DNA from: Lantana camara
Lineage: Eukaryota > Streptophyta > Magnoliopsida > Lamiales > Verbenaceae
Reading direction: 5' to 3'
NCBI GenBank assembly: GCA_037501455.1
Contig: CM074858.1
Coordinates: forward strand, 15,116,501-15,180,500
Length of the DNA: 64,000 nt
Shown here: piece after piece, positions 32,100 through 43,365 of the stretch
Numbering within the stretch: position 1 is the first letter of the stretch
Layout of the letters: each line of letters opens with the position of its first letter
Translations under genes and position numbers: made by a program
The notes under the pieces: generated by a model
Told to the model about the DNA's origin: nothing
Seen by the model: the letters and a program-made list of their open reading frames with translations, nothing else
Database searches by the model: none

Positions 32100-32753
32100 T
32101 TAGTTTAATTGTCCCTAAAATTACTTGTAAAATCCGAATCTAAGAATAATCCATTATCCATCCAAGCACTGTTCTTATGCTGCAAGACTTATAAAAGCAT
32201 AAAGCAATTATTTTATAGCTGCATTATATAACTTAAAAAATTGTTCAATTAAATTCAAAAAGCTAGGAGTGGCGAATGAAAGAAACAATTAATTTGTCAG
32301 GCGCGGTCTAATTAACACAAGGCAAATAAGAGAATATATATCTCAAGGGAAATATATATATATATATATATATAATTTTTTTTTTCTATACTCTATTTAT
32401 ATGAGTTGAGGGGAGTCGAATTTTTAACGTGTAAAGTTTTTTTTTTTATCAATGTTAGTTACTTTGCCAGAAATTCAAACTCAAAATCTCTAATTAAACT
32501 AGTATAATATCAAATCGCTAAATTACTCTTTAGTCTTATATATAGGGATAGTGATGACAGTTGATCATGCTATTCTTCATTTTCTTACATTTACACTTTT
32601 GTAACGTGACAGTTTCATATCTACAGACTACGATAAATAACATAATAAGAGAAATTTCTCTTATCATATTTGTATTTGAATGTATATATATATATGCCTA
32701 CACGCAGAGAGATGATGATGAGGATTTGAGGATGATCTATTTTTGATGGTTAG
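32100..32753. other. AT-rich intergenic sequence with (TA)n
   Basis: (TA)n at about 32347-32374. A degenerate SINE-like segment is listed separately. No gene recognised. Confidence 0.5.
32441..32527 (-). mobile_element. Degenerate SINE-like segment
   Basis: Read on the minus strand: TAGCGATTTGATATT (A-box-like), then GAGTTTGAATTTC (B-box-like) and an A run near 32441. Both boxes are decayed, so this is tentative. Confidence 0.3.
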
Positions 32754-32861
32754 TGTCAAGTATCTCGTATCGAATAATTAAAGATGTGAATTTCAATATA
32801 TAATGGTTTGATAATCCTCACCTCAATAGCTAGCAGTGAATTAGGTCAAACATATTATTCA
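32754..32861 (+). mobile_element. Short copia/TRIM-like LTR
   Basis: It starts TGTCAAGTATCTCGTATCGA and ends near ACATATTATTCA, then a perfect primer site follows at 32865-32876. The opening resembles the widespread plant small-LTR pattern (TGT-AAGTATC-CACATCGG type, from memory). No second LTR was found, as the interior is interrupted by the gypsy LTR nest. Confidence 0.55.
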
Positions 32862-32864
32862 TTA

Positions 32865-32876
32865 TGGTATCAGAGC
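32865..32876 (+). other. Primer binding site TGGTATCAGAGC
   Basis: Perfect 12-base match to the plant initiator-Met tRNA primer site, three bases after the small LTR. Confidence 0.8.
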
Positions 32877-32909
32877 AAGTTCTATTCTAAGCCTATCTCT
32901 CATTCCTAT

Positions 32910-33308
32910 TTGTCCCGCACTAAGACCCAAACCCGAATACGAAATGGAAAAATCTGTATCCAAGTCCAAATCATAGCGAACGGGGAGACATACACCCCCA
33001 CTATGCTAGGCGGAGCTAAAACCAGACTCAGAGTGCACAAAACGACAAATAACAAAACTCAACAACATAACAGCGAAAACACATTACATATATCAACATT
33101 CAAAAGTCGAGTAGATCATATATATAGAAGATATACAAGAGCGGTAAAGTTATAAATCCAAACTGCTAAACATAATCCGTAGAACATATACATATAATCC
33201 CAAGAGTATCAAAACATATGCACGTGCAGCAAGAATGCATCCTAAATCGACCTAAACAACGAAGTGTGACTCGAAAGACGCACTTCTTCGCCTAGCTCGA
33301 GCTCAAGA
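32910..33308 (-). mobile_element. Old gypsy LTR, minus strand, piece 1
   Basis: The blocks GCGAACGGGGAGACA and GCTAGGCGGAGCTAAA match the equivalent places of the younger LTR at 33309-35645 (GCGAACGGGTGACA, GCTAGGCGGGACTAAC). It continues at 39523 beyond the inserted element: CTTCTTCGCCTAGCTCGAGCTCAAGA on the left and AAACTTGAAAAGATAAGGGAGGTGTCAGTCC on the right make one LTR stretch. Confidence 0.6.
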
Positions 33309-35645
33309 TGTAACACCCGAAGCGCAAAGGTGCCACATCCCCCGCACTATAGCTCAGTCCACATATGAAACGGACAATCCATACATGAACTGAGCCATAG
33401 CGAACGGGTGACAAGAAAAAAATAAAGACCAACTAGCTAGGCGGGACTAACCCCAAACCAATTATCACAACAGGAAATAAAACTGAAGCGCGTTAATAAC
33501 AAGTCTTTATCAAGCAAACCATTTCAAAAAATCCTATCAATACATTAACATCTCTCAAATACATAACATATTATAAAACCGTAGATAACAATACATATGC
33601 AACAAAGTAGAATGGACACGTCTTAGACCCGAAAAGAAAGACTGGACTCGACACCAATCCCGCCTAGCACACAACCTGCAAAACTGAAAGGTGAGGTGTT
33701 AGTCTACCACAGACTGGGCGAGGGGCATAATAGATATAAGCGCAGATAACATGCAAATCATAACCTCGGGTAAGGTTTTATAACCGAAAACAATCTAAGT
33801 TCAATAACAACAGAGAGCTCGCCCGAGATTACAACTATCAGATTTAACAATTAATCATTTACAATCAATCAATCAGTGGCCCGGCGAGTGAGGGCAATTC
33901 TCCAACCTTACTCCGACAGTGTACAATCACGATACTTTTAATTAATTAATTAAGTGATCACGCAATCAATTATAGTGCACACGTAGCAGTTTCAATGACT
34001 CATTCTTCCTCCAATGATGGTGGGTTTGCAAGGCCCGATCCATCCACGGTAAACACGGTGTACGTCGGGAACATGACTCCCACGCACGGGACTCCTTCCT
34101 CCACCAAACCTCCTGGTGGATTCAGGGTTCATCCCCACGGTTGAGAGGAGTGTAAGAGTTACCCGTCAGCCCATGCTTTCCCGGTTGGCTCAAACACTAA
34201 CTCTCGGGCCCACAGTGCACGATACAATATACTCGCCCAAAACACGATCAATTAATACAGTACAATTCAGTAAATCAGTTGAAAATCAATAGAGTTTAGA
34301 AAACTATAGATATATAGATACCTTTTGGCTTAAAACATCACATAGAGTTGTAATGGTTCTATATATCTAGAAATTAAACCTCACCTGTACCGACAAAATA
34401 AAGAGGAAGACACGGCCTAAGAAGCCCACAGAACGTCACTGGTGTGCTGGTCTGTGTAACAAAGACAAGTGTACATAAGACACGACTCAATGAACCAATT
34501 AGGACGGACGGCGTAACATGACGTGCAATAACGAGAATGGACAATTATCAAATGTCATGATCATATTTAAGCATAAAACAAGCATATAATAACACGTATC
34601 AATCATTTATGGCCTTAGAAACCGATTTGGAAAGTCACAATTTATGCAGAAAATGCAGAAAATCCTCTGGAGCATGGGAACGGCCGTTCCGGGTTTGAAC
34701 TAGAAGTGGGAAGGGCCGTTCCCGGCTCCCCGAAACGATCCCGCGCGTCTGTAAAGATTTTGGTAGTTTTGGGGCTGGGAACGGCCGTTCCGGCCATAGG
34801 CCAAATTGGGAAGGGCCGTTCCCAGTCTCGCGGGACAGCTGGCAAAGGGGTGGGAACGGCCGTTCCCAGAATGAACTGGGACGGAAATGGCCGTTCCCAA
34901 AGAGCAGAAGCAGCAGAAACAGAGCAGTTATGCAAGGGAAATACGAACCAAACCACAATTCCACAAATGATCACATAACAAGTTCCAAATGCATATAAAT
35001 CATGAAATAAACATGCCAACATACTTATAGTTCAATAATATCTCATATAAACACTTAAATCCATGCTTAATCATCAAGAATCACTCATATCAAACCCATA
35101 ATTGAACTCATGCTCCAAGCTTATAAACTTCATAATATGTACATCAAATCCAAGCTATAATCCTGTAATCATGCTTCCACCAAGTAAAACATAACTAAAC
35201 AAGCTTAAACCATAATCTCTAGTTACTACTCAAGATTCAAGAATTCATATAAATCTCCAAGGTTACCTTAAATGGAAGAAATAGAAGGAAGGATGAAGAT
35301 ATGATGATGATGATGCTCCTAATCCACAATTCCTTCACAAATTATAGCTTGAATTGGATGAAATCCCTTCTCTTCTTGGTAGGGTTTGGACCGGGATAAG
35401 GGGGAGAGAGGAGTGATCAAGTGTGCAAATGTTTGTATGCAATAAAAGGGATATAAGCTAGATATTATAAGTCTAAGCACAATTTGCAATTTAATCCCTC
35501 CAATTCATAAGTCATGCAATTAAGTCCTCAATTTAAGAAAAATGATCACTTAAGAATAATTAGGCAATTAAACAATTTAAATCACAATTGACAATTATTT
35601 CACATTAAATCACATATTGCATAATTGAAAGATTGGGACGTTACA
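33309..35645 (-). mobile_element. 3' LTR of gag-only chromovirus derivative (2337 bp)
   Basis: On the plus strand it runs from TGTAACACCCGAAGC to GGGACGTTACA. It contains the palindrome cassette 34670-34905 and the common LTR blocks. Confidence 0.9.
34670..34905. repeat. GC palindrome cassette, GGGAACGGCCGTTCCC (left LTR)
   Basis: Six copies; the one at 34852-34867 is a perfect 16-bp palindrome. Several units carry GGGAAGGGCCGTTCCC instead. All reading frames are nearly stop-free here, which creates overlapping spurious ORFs on both strands. Confidence 0.9.
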
Positions 35646-35665
35646 ATCACCCCTCCTTAAAAGGA
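35646..35665 (-). other. Polypurine tract of gag-only chromovirus derivative
   Basis: The minus strand reads TTTTAAGGAGGGGTGAT just before TGTAACGTCCC. Confidence 0.65.
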
Positions 35666-35689
35666 CCTGGTCCCCAGGTCCACTACTCT

Positions 35690-35830
35690 AACTACAAATT
35701 AAAACACAAGACGAGAGAACCCCGTCTCCCCAAACAATTAATGAGAAAGCCCCGTTTCTCAATAAACAAGAGAGCACCCCGTCTCTCACACAGAAGAGAG
35801 AACCCCGTCTCTCACACAAACACACCACGC
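35690..35830. repeat. Mini-hairpin tandem repeat GAGA-CCCCG-TCTC
   Basis: Four diverged units, such as GAGAGAACCCCGTCTCTC and GAGAAAGCCCCGTTTCTC, lie 25-40 bases apart between gag and the 3' LTR. Each has GAGA/TCTC arms around a CCCCG loop. Confidence 0.75.
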
Positions 35831-35991
35831 ACAAACTTAAATAACACTTACATACACCGTCATATATGGAGCAAGTAGGAAGATCAACATTTCAATTATT
35901 CACACAAAAGCAAATAGCAAACACAAGGAATACAAATATATAAAATAAGAAAGCGTATGATGCACGTGATATGCATGTTTAGATGTACCGT

Positions 35992-36957
35992 TCACCGTTG
36001 TTCTTGCCTATTAAATGGTCTCTGACCCCCGGTGGACAGCTCTTGTCGCTCCGGACATGTATCTATCTGATGCTCAGCACTCCCACAACGGAAACACAGA
36101 CGCAACCGCTTCCTGCAACCATCATAAGTGTGGGTGTCACGTCCACAATAAGTGCAGAGAGGTTTTTCTGGAGATGGTGACAAAGCCGGTTTAGGTGGAG
36201 TCTTCTGAGTCGATCCCGCTTGTGAGGTAGAACTCCTAGCATTTACAACATCGTCAACTTTCAAAGCTTTGATAGTAGCTTTGGCCCACGTGCTTGTATT
36301 GACCGCTTCTAATGCCTCCTGTATATCCGGTCGAAGTCCTTGCACAAACTGCATTGCTTTATGAAAGTCATCACTCGCTATATTAGGTGCATAGCGAGAT
36401 AGCCTCTCATACTCGGCTATATACTCCGAAACTGACATCCTTCCTTGCTTTAATTCCGTGAACTCCTTCAATCTCCTAGTACGCGCTGAAGGTGGAATGA
36501 ACTTGTTCCTAAACTCTTGAGCAAATACCTCCCAATTAATTTCCTCCCCGGTGGCCTCCAACACTATCTTAGTACTTTCCCACCAAGAGTAAGCCTCTCC
36601 TTGGATTAATGTAATGGTGCAACGAGCTTTCTCTCGAGACTCACATGGTATAAGCTCCCAAATTCTCTCTACTTCCTTTAACCACATCTCCGCCTCGGTA
36701 TCATTGCCCTGGAAGAATTTAGGAGGGTGTTGATTCTGGAATTCCCGAAGTATAGTTGAGATAGGTGCTTCTAATTGCACCGGTGGAGCAGGCGGTGCGG
36801 GAGGAACATGCTGTCTCATCCTCTGATCTATAAGGCCAACCACATCATTCATGAAGTCCTGTGGTTGAGCTGGAGGGGGTGGTGATCTCTCTCGATGATG
36901 ATGCCGATGATGTCGATGTCCCTGAGAACGATCACGATGATGACGACCTCGGTGCAT
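35992..36957 (-). CDS. gag: Gag protein of chromovirus derivative
   Basis: 321 residues. The start is rich in His and Arg (RGRHHRDRSQGHRHHRHHHR), followed by a Pro/Ala linker. The retrotransposon gag domain occupies about 65-225 (PPKFFQGNDTEAEMWLKEVE, EAYSWWEST, VSEYIAEYERLSRYAPNIAS, MQFVQGLRPDIQEALEAVN). Two Cys-rich stretches follow: CTYCGRDTHTYDGC (C-x2-C-x4-H-x4-C) and CFRCGSAEHQIDTC (C-x2-C-x4-H-x4-C), giving two zinc knuckles. The ORF ends shortly after, without entering protease. In the relative at 2769-3797 the first knuckle has decayed (CTFCEQTTDIYDNC) and the second has a stop. Intact gag with near-identical LTRs suggests recent mobility with enzymes from a full chromovirus. Confidence 0.87.
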   Translation of the reverse strand: MHRGRHHRDRSQGHRHHRHHHRERSPPPPAQPQDFMNDVVGLIDQRMRQHVPPAPPAPPVQLEAPISTILREFQNQHPPKFFQGNDTEAEMWLKEVERIWELIPCESREKARCTITLIQGEAYSWWESTKIVLEATGEEINWEVFAQEFRNKFIPPSARTRRLKEFTELKQGRMSVSEYIAEYERLSRYAPNIASDDFHKAMQFVQGLRPDIQEALEAVNTSTWAKATIKALKVDDVVNARSSTSQAGSTQKTPPKPALSPSPEKPLCTYCGRDTHTYDGCRKRLRLCFRCGSAEHQIDTCPERQELSTGGQRPFNRQEQR

Positions 36958-37196
36958 CCTGTATTCAAGACACTAAGGACGCATGTGGCATTAGTGGATG
37001 CTAATGGTTGCAATTAAGTCTCAAGTCACAAATAATTCACATAATTCAAAGACTTCAAGTTATTCAAATAATTCAAATAAGTCAAATAATTTCAGTTAAA
37101 GATGCAAGACTCTCAAGTTGACAATTAATTCCTATGCCGCACGACCTAGACTCGACACGACACGACACGACACTAGAGACCCGGTTTTGCAACCGG

Positions 37197-37208
37197 GCTC
37201 TGATACCA
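37197..37208 (-). other. Primer binding site of gag-only chromovirus derivative
   Basis: The minus strand reads TGGTATCAGAGC, seven bases after the LTR end; a perfect initiator-Met match, better kept than in the chromovirus at 2533. Confidence 0.85.
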
Positions 37209-37215
37209 CCTAAGA

Positions 37216-39522
37216 TGTAACACCCGAAGCGCAAAGGTGCCACATCCCCCGCACTATAGCTCAGTCCACATATGAAACGGACAATCCATACATGAACTGA
37301 TCCATAGCGAACGGGTGACAAGAAAAAAATAAAGACCAACTAGCTAGGCGGGACTAACCCCAAACCAATTATCACAACAGGAAATAAAACTGAAGCGCGT
37401 TAATAACAAGTCTTTATCAAGCAAACCATTTCAAAAATCCTATCAATACATTAACATCTCTTAAATACATAACATATTATAAAACCGTAGATAACAATAC
37501 ATATGCAACAAAGTAGAATGGACACGTGCTAGACCCAAAAAGAAAGACTGGACTCGATACCAATCCCGCCTAGCACACAACCTGCAAAACTGAAAGGTGA
37601 GGTGTCAGTCTACCACAGACTGAGCGAGGGGCATAATAGATATAAGTGCAGATAACATGCAAATCATAACCTCGGGTAAGGTTTTATAACCGAAAACAAT
37701 CTAAGTTCAAAAACAACAGAGAGCTCGCCCGAGATTACAACTATCAGATTTAACAATTAATCATTTACAATCAATCAATCAGTGGCCCGGCGAGTGAGGG
37801 CAATTCTCCAACCTTACTCCGACAGTGTACAATCACGATACTTTTAATTAATTAATTAAGTGATCACGCAATCAATTATAGTGCACACGTAGCAGTTTCA
37901 ATGACTCCTTCTTCCTCCAATGATGGTGGGTTTGCAAGGCCCGATCCATCCACAGTAAACATGGTGTACGTCTGGAACATGACTCCCACGCACGGGACTC
38001 CTTCCTCCACCAAACCTCCTGGTGGATTCAGGGTTCATCCCCACGATTGAGAGGAGTGTAAGAGTTACCCGTCAGCCCATGCTTTCCCGGTTGGCTCAAA
38101 CACTAACTCTCGGGCCCACAGTGCACGATACAATATACTCGCCCAAAACACGATCAATCAATACAGTACAATTCAGTAAATCAGTTGAAAATCAATAGAG
38201 TTTAGAAAACTATAGATATATAGATACCTTTTGGCTTAAAACATCACATAGAGTTGTAATGGTTCTATATATCTAGAAATTAAACCTCACCTGTACCGAC
38301 AAAATAAAGAGGAAGACACGGCCTAAGAAGCCCACTCCACGTCACTGGTGTGCTGGTCTGTGCAACAAAGACAAGTGTACATAAGACACGACTCAATGAA
38401 CCAATTAGGACGGACGGCGTAACATGACGTGCAATAACGAGAATGGACAATTATCAAATGTCATGATCATATTTAAGCATAAAACAAGCATATAATAACA
38501 CGTATCAATCATTTATGGCCTTAGAAACCGATTTGGAAAGTCACAATTGATGCAGAAAATACAGAAAATCCTCTGGAGCATGGGAACGGCCGTTCCGGGT
38601 TTGAACTAGAAGTGGGAAGGGCCGTTCCCGGCTCCCCGAAACGATCCCGCGCGTCTGTAAAGATTTTGGTAGTTTTGGGGCTGGGAACGGCCGTTCCGGC
38701 CATAGGCCAAATTGGGAAGGGCCGTTCCCAGTCTCGCGGGACAGCTGGCAAGGGGGTGGGAACGGCCGTTCCCAGAATGAACTGGGACGGGAATGGCCGT
38801 TCCCAAAGAGCAGAAGCAGCAGAAACAGAGCAGTTATGCAGGGGAAATACGAACCAAACCACAATTCCACAAATGATCACATAACAAGCTCCAAATGCAT
38901 ATAAATCATGAAATAAACATGCCAACATACTTATAGTTCAATAATATCTCATATAAACACTTAAATCCATGCTTAATCATCAAGAATCACTCATATCAAA
39001 CCCATAATTGAACTCATGCTCCAAGCTTATAAACTTCATAATATGTACATCAAATCTAAGCTATAATCCTATAATCATGCTTCCACAAGTAAAACATAAC
39101 TAAACAAGCTTAAACCATAATCTCTAGTTACTACTCAAGATTCAAGAATTCATATAAATCTCCAAGGTTACCTTAAATGGAAGAAATAGAAGGAAGGATG
39201 AAGATATGATGATGATGATGCTCCTAATCCACAATTCCTTCACAAATTATAGCTTGAATTGGATGAAATCCCTTCTCTTCTTGGTAGGGTTTGGATCGGG
39301 ATAAGGGGGAGAGAGGTGTGATCAAGTGTGCAAATGTTTGTATGCAATAAAAGGGATATAAGCTAGATATTATAAGTCTAAGCACAATTTGCAATTTAAT
39401 CCCTCCAATTCATAAGTCATGCAATTAAGTCCTCAATTTAAGAAAAATGATCACTTAAGAATAATTAGGCAATTAAACAATTTAAATCACATATTGCATA
39501 ATTGAAAGATTGGGGCGTTACA
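37216..39522 (-). mobile_element. 5' LTR of gag-only chromovirus derivative (2307 bp)
   Basis: Same ends as 33309-35645 and near-identical throughout, with its own palindrome cassette at 38575-38811. About 26 bases present at 35583-35610 are missing near 39489. Confidence 0.9.
38575..38811. repeat. GC palindrome cassette, GGGAACGGCCGTTCCC (right LTR)
   Basis: Matches 34670-34905 unit by unit; perfect palindrome at 38758-38773. Confidence 0.9.
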
Positions 39523-40211
39523 CAAAAAGACCAAACTTGAAAAGATAAGGGAGGTGTCAGTCCACGACTGAGTGAGGGGGCTAACACACACCTACACACT
39601 AAAAATATATATATAGACAAAACACTTATTAAATGGAGGAATCATGAACCGGGAATAGATTTTGCATACCAAAGTGTTTTTAAAAGAAAACAATATATAT
39701 ATACGTATACTAATTCAAAATGTTTCGTATATCCTTTCCCCGTTTCATAATTCCAAACATAAACATAATGCTCGCGCGAGAAACGAGCTTTCAACCTTTC
39801 TTCTCATACATAATCATAAAAACCGAAATCAAATATACAATCCGCCAAACTCCATGATAGAAGGGCCACGTGAACCCTAACTATCCATACATAATATAAC
39901 CTCGAGGGGTAGTACTCCCCCTACAAGTCTTTCCCGGCTTTTACACCGAGAGCATCGGAGAGAACGCCTTCCCAACTCCCAGGGGTCGCGCGTAACTCCT
40001 CGGATATGTTAAGGAGTGATAATCCCGACGGCCCGATGCCGTCCCGGGTGTCCTCGCTCATAGATTCGGGGCCCAAACATACGGGACATATCATAAATAT
40101 ACCAATCTTTCATGGTTTAACTCGCTAGCATATCACGTCATAACTTAACGTATCATAAGGTTTTCAAAATCAAGCTTACATATGCCCGTATACAAAATTT
40201 CAAAACCCAAG
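39523..40211 (-). mobile_element. Old gypsy LTR, minus strand, piece 2
   Basis: GGTGTCAGTCCACGACTGAGTGAGG, CTCGGATATGTTAAGGAG and GTCCTCGCTCATAGATTCGGGGCCC are diverged versions of blocks seen in the younger LTRs (GTGTCAGTCTACCACAGACTGAGCGAGG, CTCGGGCCCAC). Broken at 40212 by the next insertion. Confidence 0.6.
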
Positions 40212-42140
40212 TGTTAGGAATAGTACCCTAGAAAGCCGATTGTATATCCGCTTTGTACTTTTCCTTATTGTAATCACAGACAATCTTTGAATAAAATAAC
40301 GAATTGAGGCAACACTTCTTTATATGCTCTTGTTTGGTATGCGTTTACTTTAGCTGTGCATGTATGAGAATTCCCCTAATCCTGATGACTTTAGGACTCT
40401 ACCATTTAGATGAAATGGTTCATGAAACGAGCCCTATATCACATAAGTCATGATTAGTAAAATACTCCAAGTTGATGAGTCCTACAGACAGTGGGAGTGT
40501 CAACCTGACTCCTTTAAGGCTTGCTTGTGGGATCGCGCCCTTAAGAAGGACCACCTTGTTTCATGGAGGTGCAAAGTGTATAGTTGATACATGCGTGATA
40601 CATGAGGGTGCTTACTTCCATAAGTAAGTTCACTGAGGTGCCCTGTGTGAGAAGGTTCCTAAATGGGAAAGGAAGTTTCTATTTCAGGAAATGGAAACAT
40701 CCAGATTAGGAAATATCTCACGAGTCATTGATGTGATTAATTGATCCTTAGACTTGAGGTTTCATATCACTTTATGAGTTAACTCTGTAGTCTTAGGGGT
40801 GTCGCCTTAGACAACTGATTCAAGGCTTATGCTGGGGCTGCACAAGTGATTCATGAAAGTGAATGAGAATCAAGAAAGGACCTACACTTGCATTTGCAAG
40901 GTGATCTCTTATTGTGTAAGTCATTCATATGCCATATGGAGTCCTTGGTCAAGGCAGTAGATCAAGACATGAAGAAAAGGGTTTCTTGGATTGAGATCAA
41001 ATGGATATGAAATGCACTTAGCTTTAAGACCAGATTATTAGGGTTCTGATTATTCCCTTACCCTAGATCTTGGTTGGGAGATAGTAAGTAGGAGGATTGT
41101 ATCTCACATGAATCAATGACTTAAAGGTTCTGTCGAATCGAGACATTCCAATTCAGCTAGGGGTTAAACACCTGTTGCTAGACTATGGTCGTTTAATCTG
41201 TGGACTGATTAATTAATTAGTGAATTAATTAATTGGGGTCACTGCTAATTGAATTGAGATCCTAGAGGGTCACACACAACAACTTGGTTACATGAGTTAA
41301 GGCTTTGAAATGATTAAACGAGTTAATCAAGCCAAAAGGATTCCACACGTGTGAAACACACGTGTGGGCCACGTGCGTGACACGTGTCCTATATGGACAC
41401 GTGTGCACCATGCGTGTATATTTATTTATGTGTTAAATAATTAAAGTGTTAATTATTTGATAGACTTTGGTTTAATTTTGAATTAAAATGAAAGTCTTAT
41501 TTTGGAGAAATTAATCTATTTAATTAATTATGAATTAATTAATTAGATAAATAAGTTATTTATTTATTAATAAATAAAGTATAATATTATCCAAAAGGAG
41601 TTTCGATATTTTGGCTCTCTTAAAAGTTTGTTTGAATTAGAATTCAAAGTCAAGGTTTGGCATTACTTGATGATCAAGTAATAAGAGAGAGAGGGACCAA
41701 ATCCTTAGTCCATAAGGACTAAGTTTCGGCCGCGCCTCTCTATATTATATATAGGGGAGCTCGAGCTCCCCTTAGAGGATAATTGATGATTTCTTTTGGT
41801 TCATGTGTTGAACACCATCCTTTCTCCAAGATCAAATAAACCCTAGGTTAAGCCTAAACACTAACTAGAGAACTAGCATCCTTACTAGTTAGATTGTAGT
41901 CAAGTTGGTGGACTATCTCCAGAGAGCTTCAAGTTAGAAGTTTTAAAGATTCGAGCTTTACATAGGAGAGGGGATCAAGCCGCGAGAAGAGCGTTCTTGG
42001 GTGGCTTGAAATGCTTCAAGAAAGATTATTGAAAAGTAAGTTTCTTTACCTTACAAATTTAGATTCATGGTTGCGAGTTTCGATCCTTTTGTTGGAAAAT
42101 TTTAAAATTTCTGCTGCTTTCTGATTCCGTTTTTCCAACA
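40212..42140 (+). mobile_element. Solo LTR, 1929 bp, TGTTAGGAATAGTACC type
   Basis: It starts TGTTAGGAATAGTACCCTAG and ends TTTTTCCAACA. The flanks CCAAG and CAAAG differ at one position. The same family occurs inverted at 48430-50582. It has no internal region and no ORF. CACACGTGTGG-like sequence near 41352 and AT-rich TAATTAATTA runs near 41210 and 41520 are internal landmarks. Confidence 0.8.
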
Positions 42141-42456
42141 CAAAGGTGGTTCATAAGATCATAACGTACCATATTCAACACATATCGAACTATATATACA
42201 ATATATAATCACATACGGGCTAGAAATACGAGCACATATGGGTTTTAGGTCATTTAACTAGAAGAAAATACCTAAACCTCACCTTATACACAAGAACAAA
42301 AGAAACACGCGCGTGCCAACCACCAACGACTGGGTCTCGGTCTCAACAACCTCCTCGGGAACCTTGCTCTGTGACAAACAAACACAAAACTCGAGACTTA
42401 AACTCGATTATGTACTAAATAGAAGCACGACAATGCGAATGTATGTAACTTATGCA
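42141..42456 (-). mobile_element. Old gypsy LTR, minus strand, piece 3
   Basis: ATACCTAAACCTCACCTTATA matches the AAATTAAACCTCACCTGT block of the younger LTRs in the same order. It ends with CTTATGCA (42449-42456), the left candidate target duplication of the hAT-like nest. Confidence 0.55.
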
Positions 42457-42561
42457 CAGGGGCGACTCCAGGATTGTCGAATAGTGGGATCAAAACAATT
42501 TAACTACTAGTAAAAAAATATATTATTGAAAAATAAAACATTTTATTTAAAAATCATCATA

Positions 42562-42650
42562 ATTTTTTTTAACACTCCTAAATGAGATTCGAACACGAAT
42601 CATTACCCTGAAAAATGAACCCATAAATCACTTGTACCAATACCGATTAG
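42562..42650 (-). mobile_element. SINE copy 2 (decayed)
   Basis: The minus strand has TTGGTACAAGTGATTTATGG (A box region), GTGTTCGAATCTC (B box) and GGAGTGTTAAAAAAAATT at the end. It parallels the SINE at 44660-44772 position by position. Confidence 0.6.
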
Positions 42651-42826
42651 CAAAATTATCTTAAACAATTTAACTACTATTAAAAAAAATAAATTATTTT
42701 ATTTAAAATATTTATTTTACAATTATCCTCTACTATTTTTTATTTGTACTAAATACATCCATGTCCAAAGGGGTGTTTGCAAACTCTACTAGAATTTAAA
42801 ACAAAAGTAAAAGTTATAAAAATTTG

Positions 42827-43010
42827 TGTTTGAAAAAAACAAGTGATAAGCAAAAAAATAAAAAATCTGTAAAATATTGCAGTAGCAGTGATTGAGTGTT
42901 TGAAAAAGACAAGTGATAAGCAAAAAAATAAAAAATCTGTAAAATATTGCAGTAGCAGTGATTGAGTGTTTGAAAAAAACAAAGTGATAAGTAGAAAAAT
43001 AATAAATACA
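42827..43010. repeat. 70-bp tandem repeat, about 2.5 copies
   Basis: AAGTGATAAGCAAAAAAATA recurs at 42841 and 42911, with a diverged third at 42982. Confidence 0.9.
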
Positions 43011-43136
43011 AACAAAAGTGAATAATCACTTTACTTTTATGAAGTTACCATTAATTTACCTGAAATACTTTGAGACATTTTTGGGTATTATAATATGATT
43101 TAAGTACAAATATGATCACCCTAGAATCAAGACTCT

Positions 43137-43365
43137 ATATAAGCATCGAATACAGGGAAAAATACATAAAATGGTTCAATCGAAACCATCGAACTTTAGA
43201 ATTACGAAACTCAAACTAAAAGTACGAGATAATATCTCAACGTTAGGCAAACAGGCAATGGGACCATCAACACTTTGTATAAGCATCGAATACATGTAAA
43301 GATACATAAAATGGTTCAAACAAAACCATCGAACTTTAGAATTACGAAACTCAAACTATGAATAC
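43137..43365. repeat. 139-bp direct duplication
   Basis: TATAAGCATCGAATACA starts at 43137 and 43276; both copies continue through ACCATCGAACTTTAGAATTA. Confidence 0.9.

Larger units (their letters stand above)
33309..39522 (-). mobile_element. Gag-only chromovirus derivative with ~2.3-kb LTRs
   Basis: Two minus-strand LTRs (33309-35645 and 37216-39522) enclose only 1570 bases with a primer site, an intact gag and a polypurine tract. No protease, RT or integrase. The LTRs are almost identical by eye; the clearest differences are a missing ~26-base segment near the start of the right one and scattered single changes. The flanks CAAGA and CAAAA are a near-perfect target duplication. The gag is a sister of that in the chromovirus at 2769, pointing to the same lineage. 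Confidence 0.9.

Noticed and set aside
34635..35022. Overlapping ORFs on both strands over the palindrome arrays (also 38521-38928 and 5844-6122)
   Set aside because: GGGAACGGCCGTTCCC repeats contain no stop in any frame, so open frames arise automatically. No domain, and the ORFs exist on both strands at once.
33309..39522. Two independent solo LTRs
   Set aside because: The primer site, gag and polypurine tract between them, in correct order and orientation, show one element.
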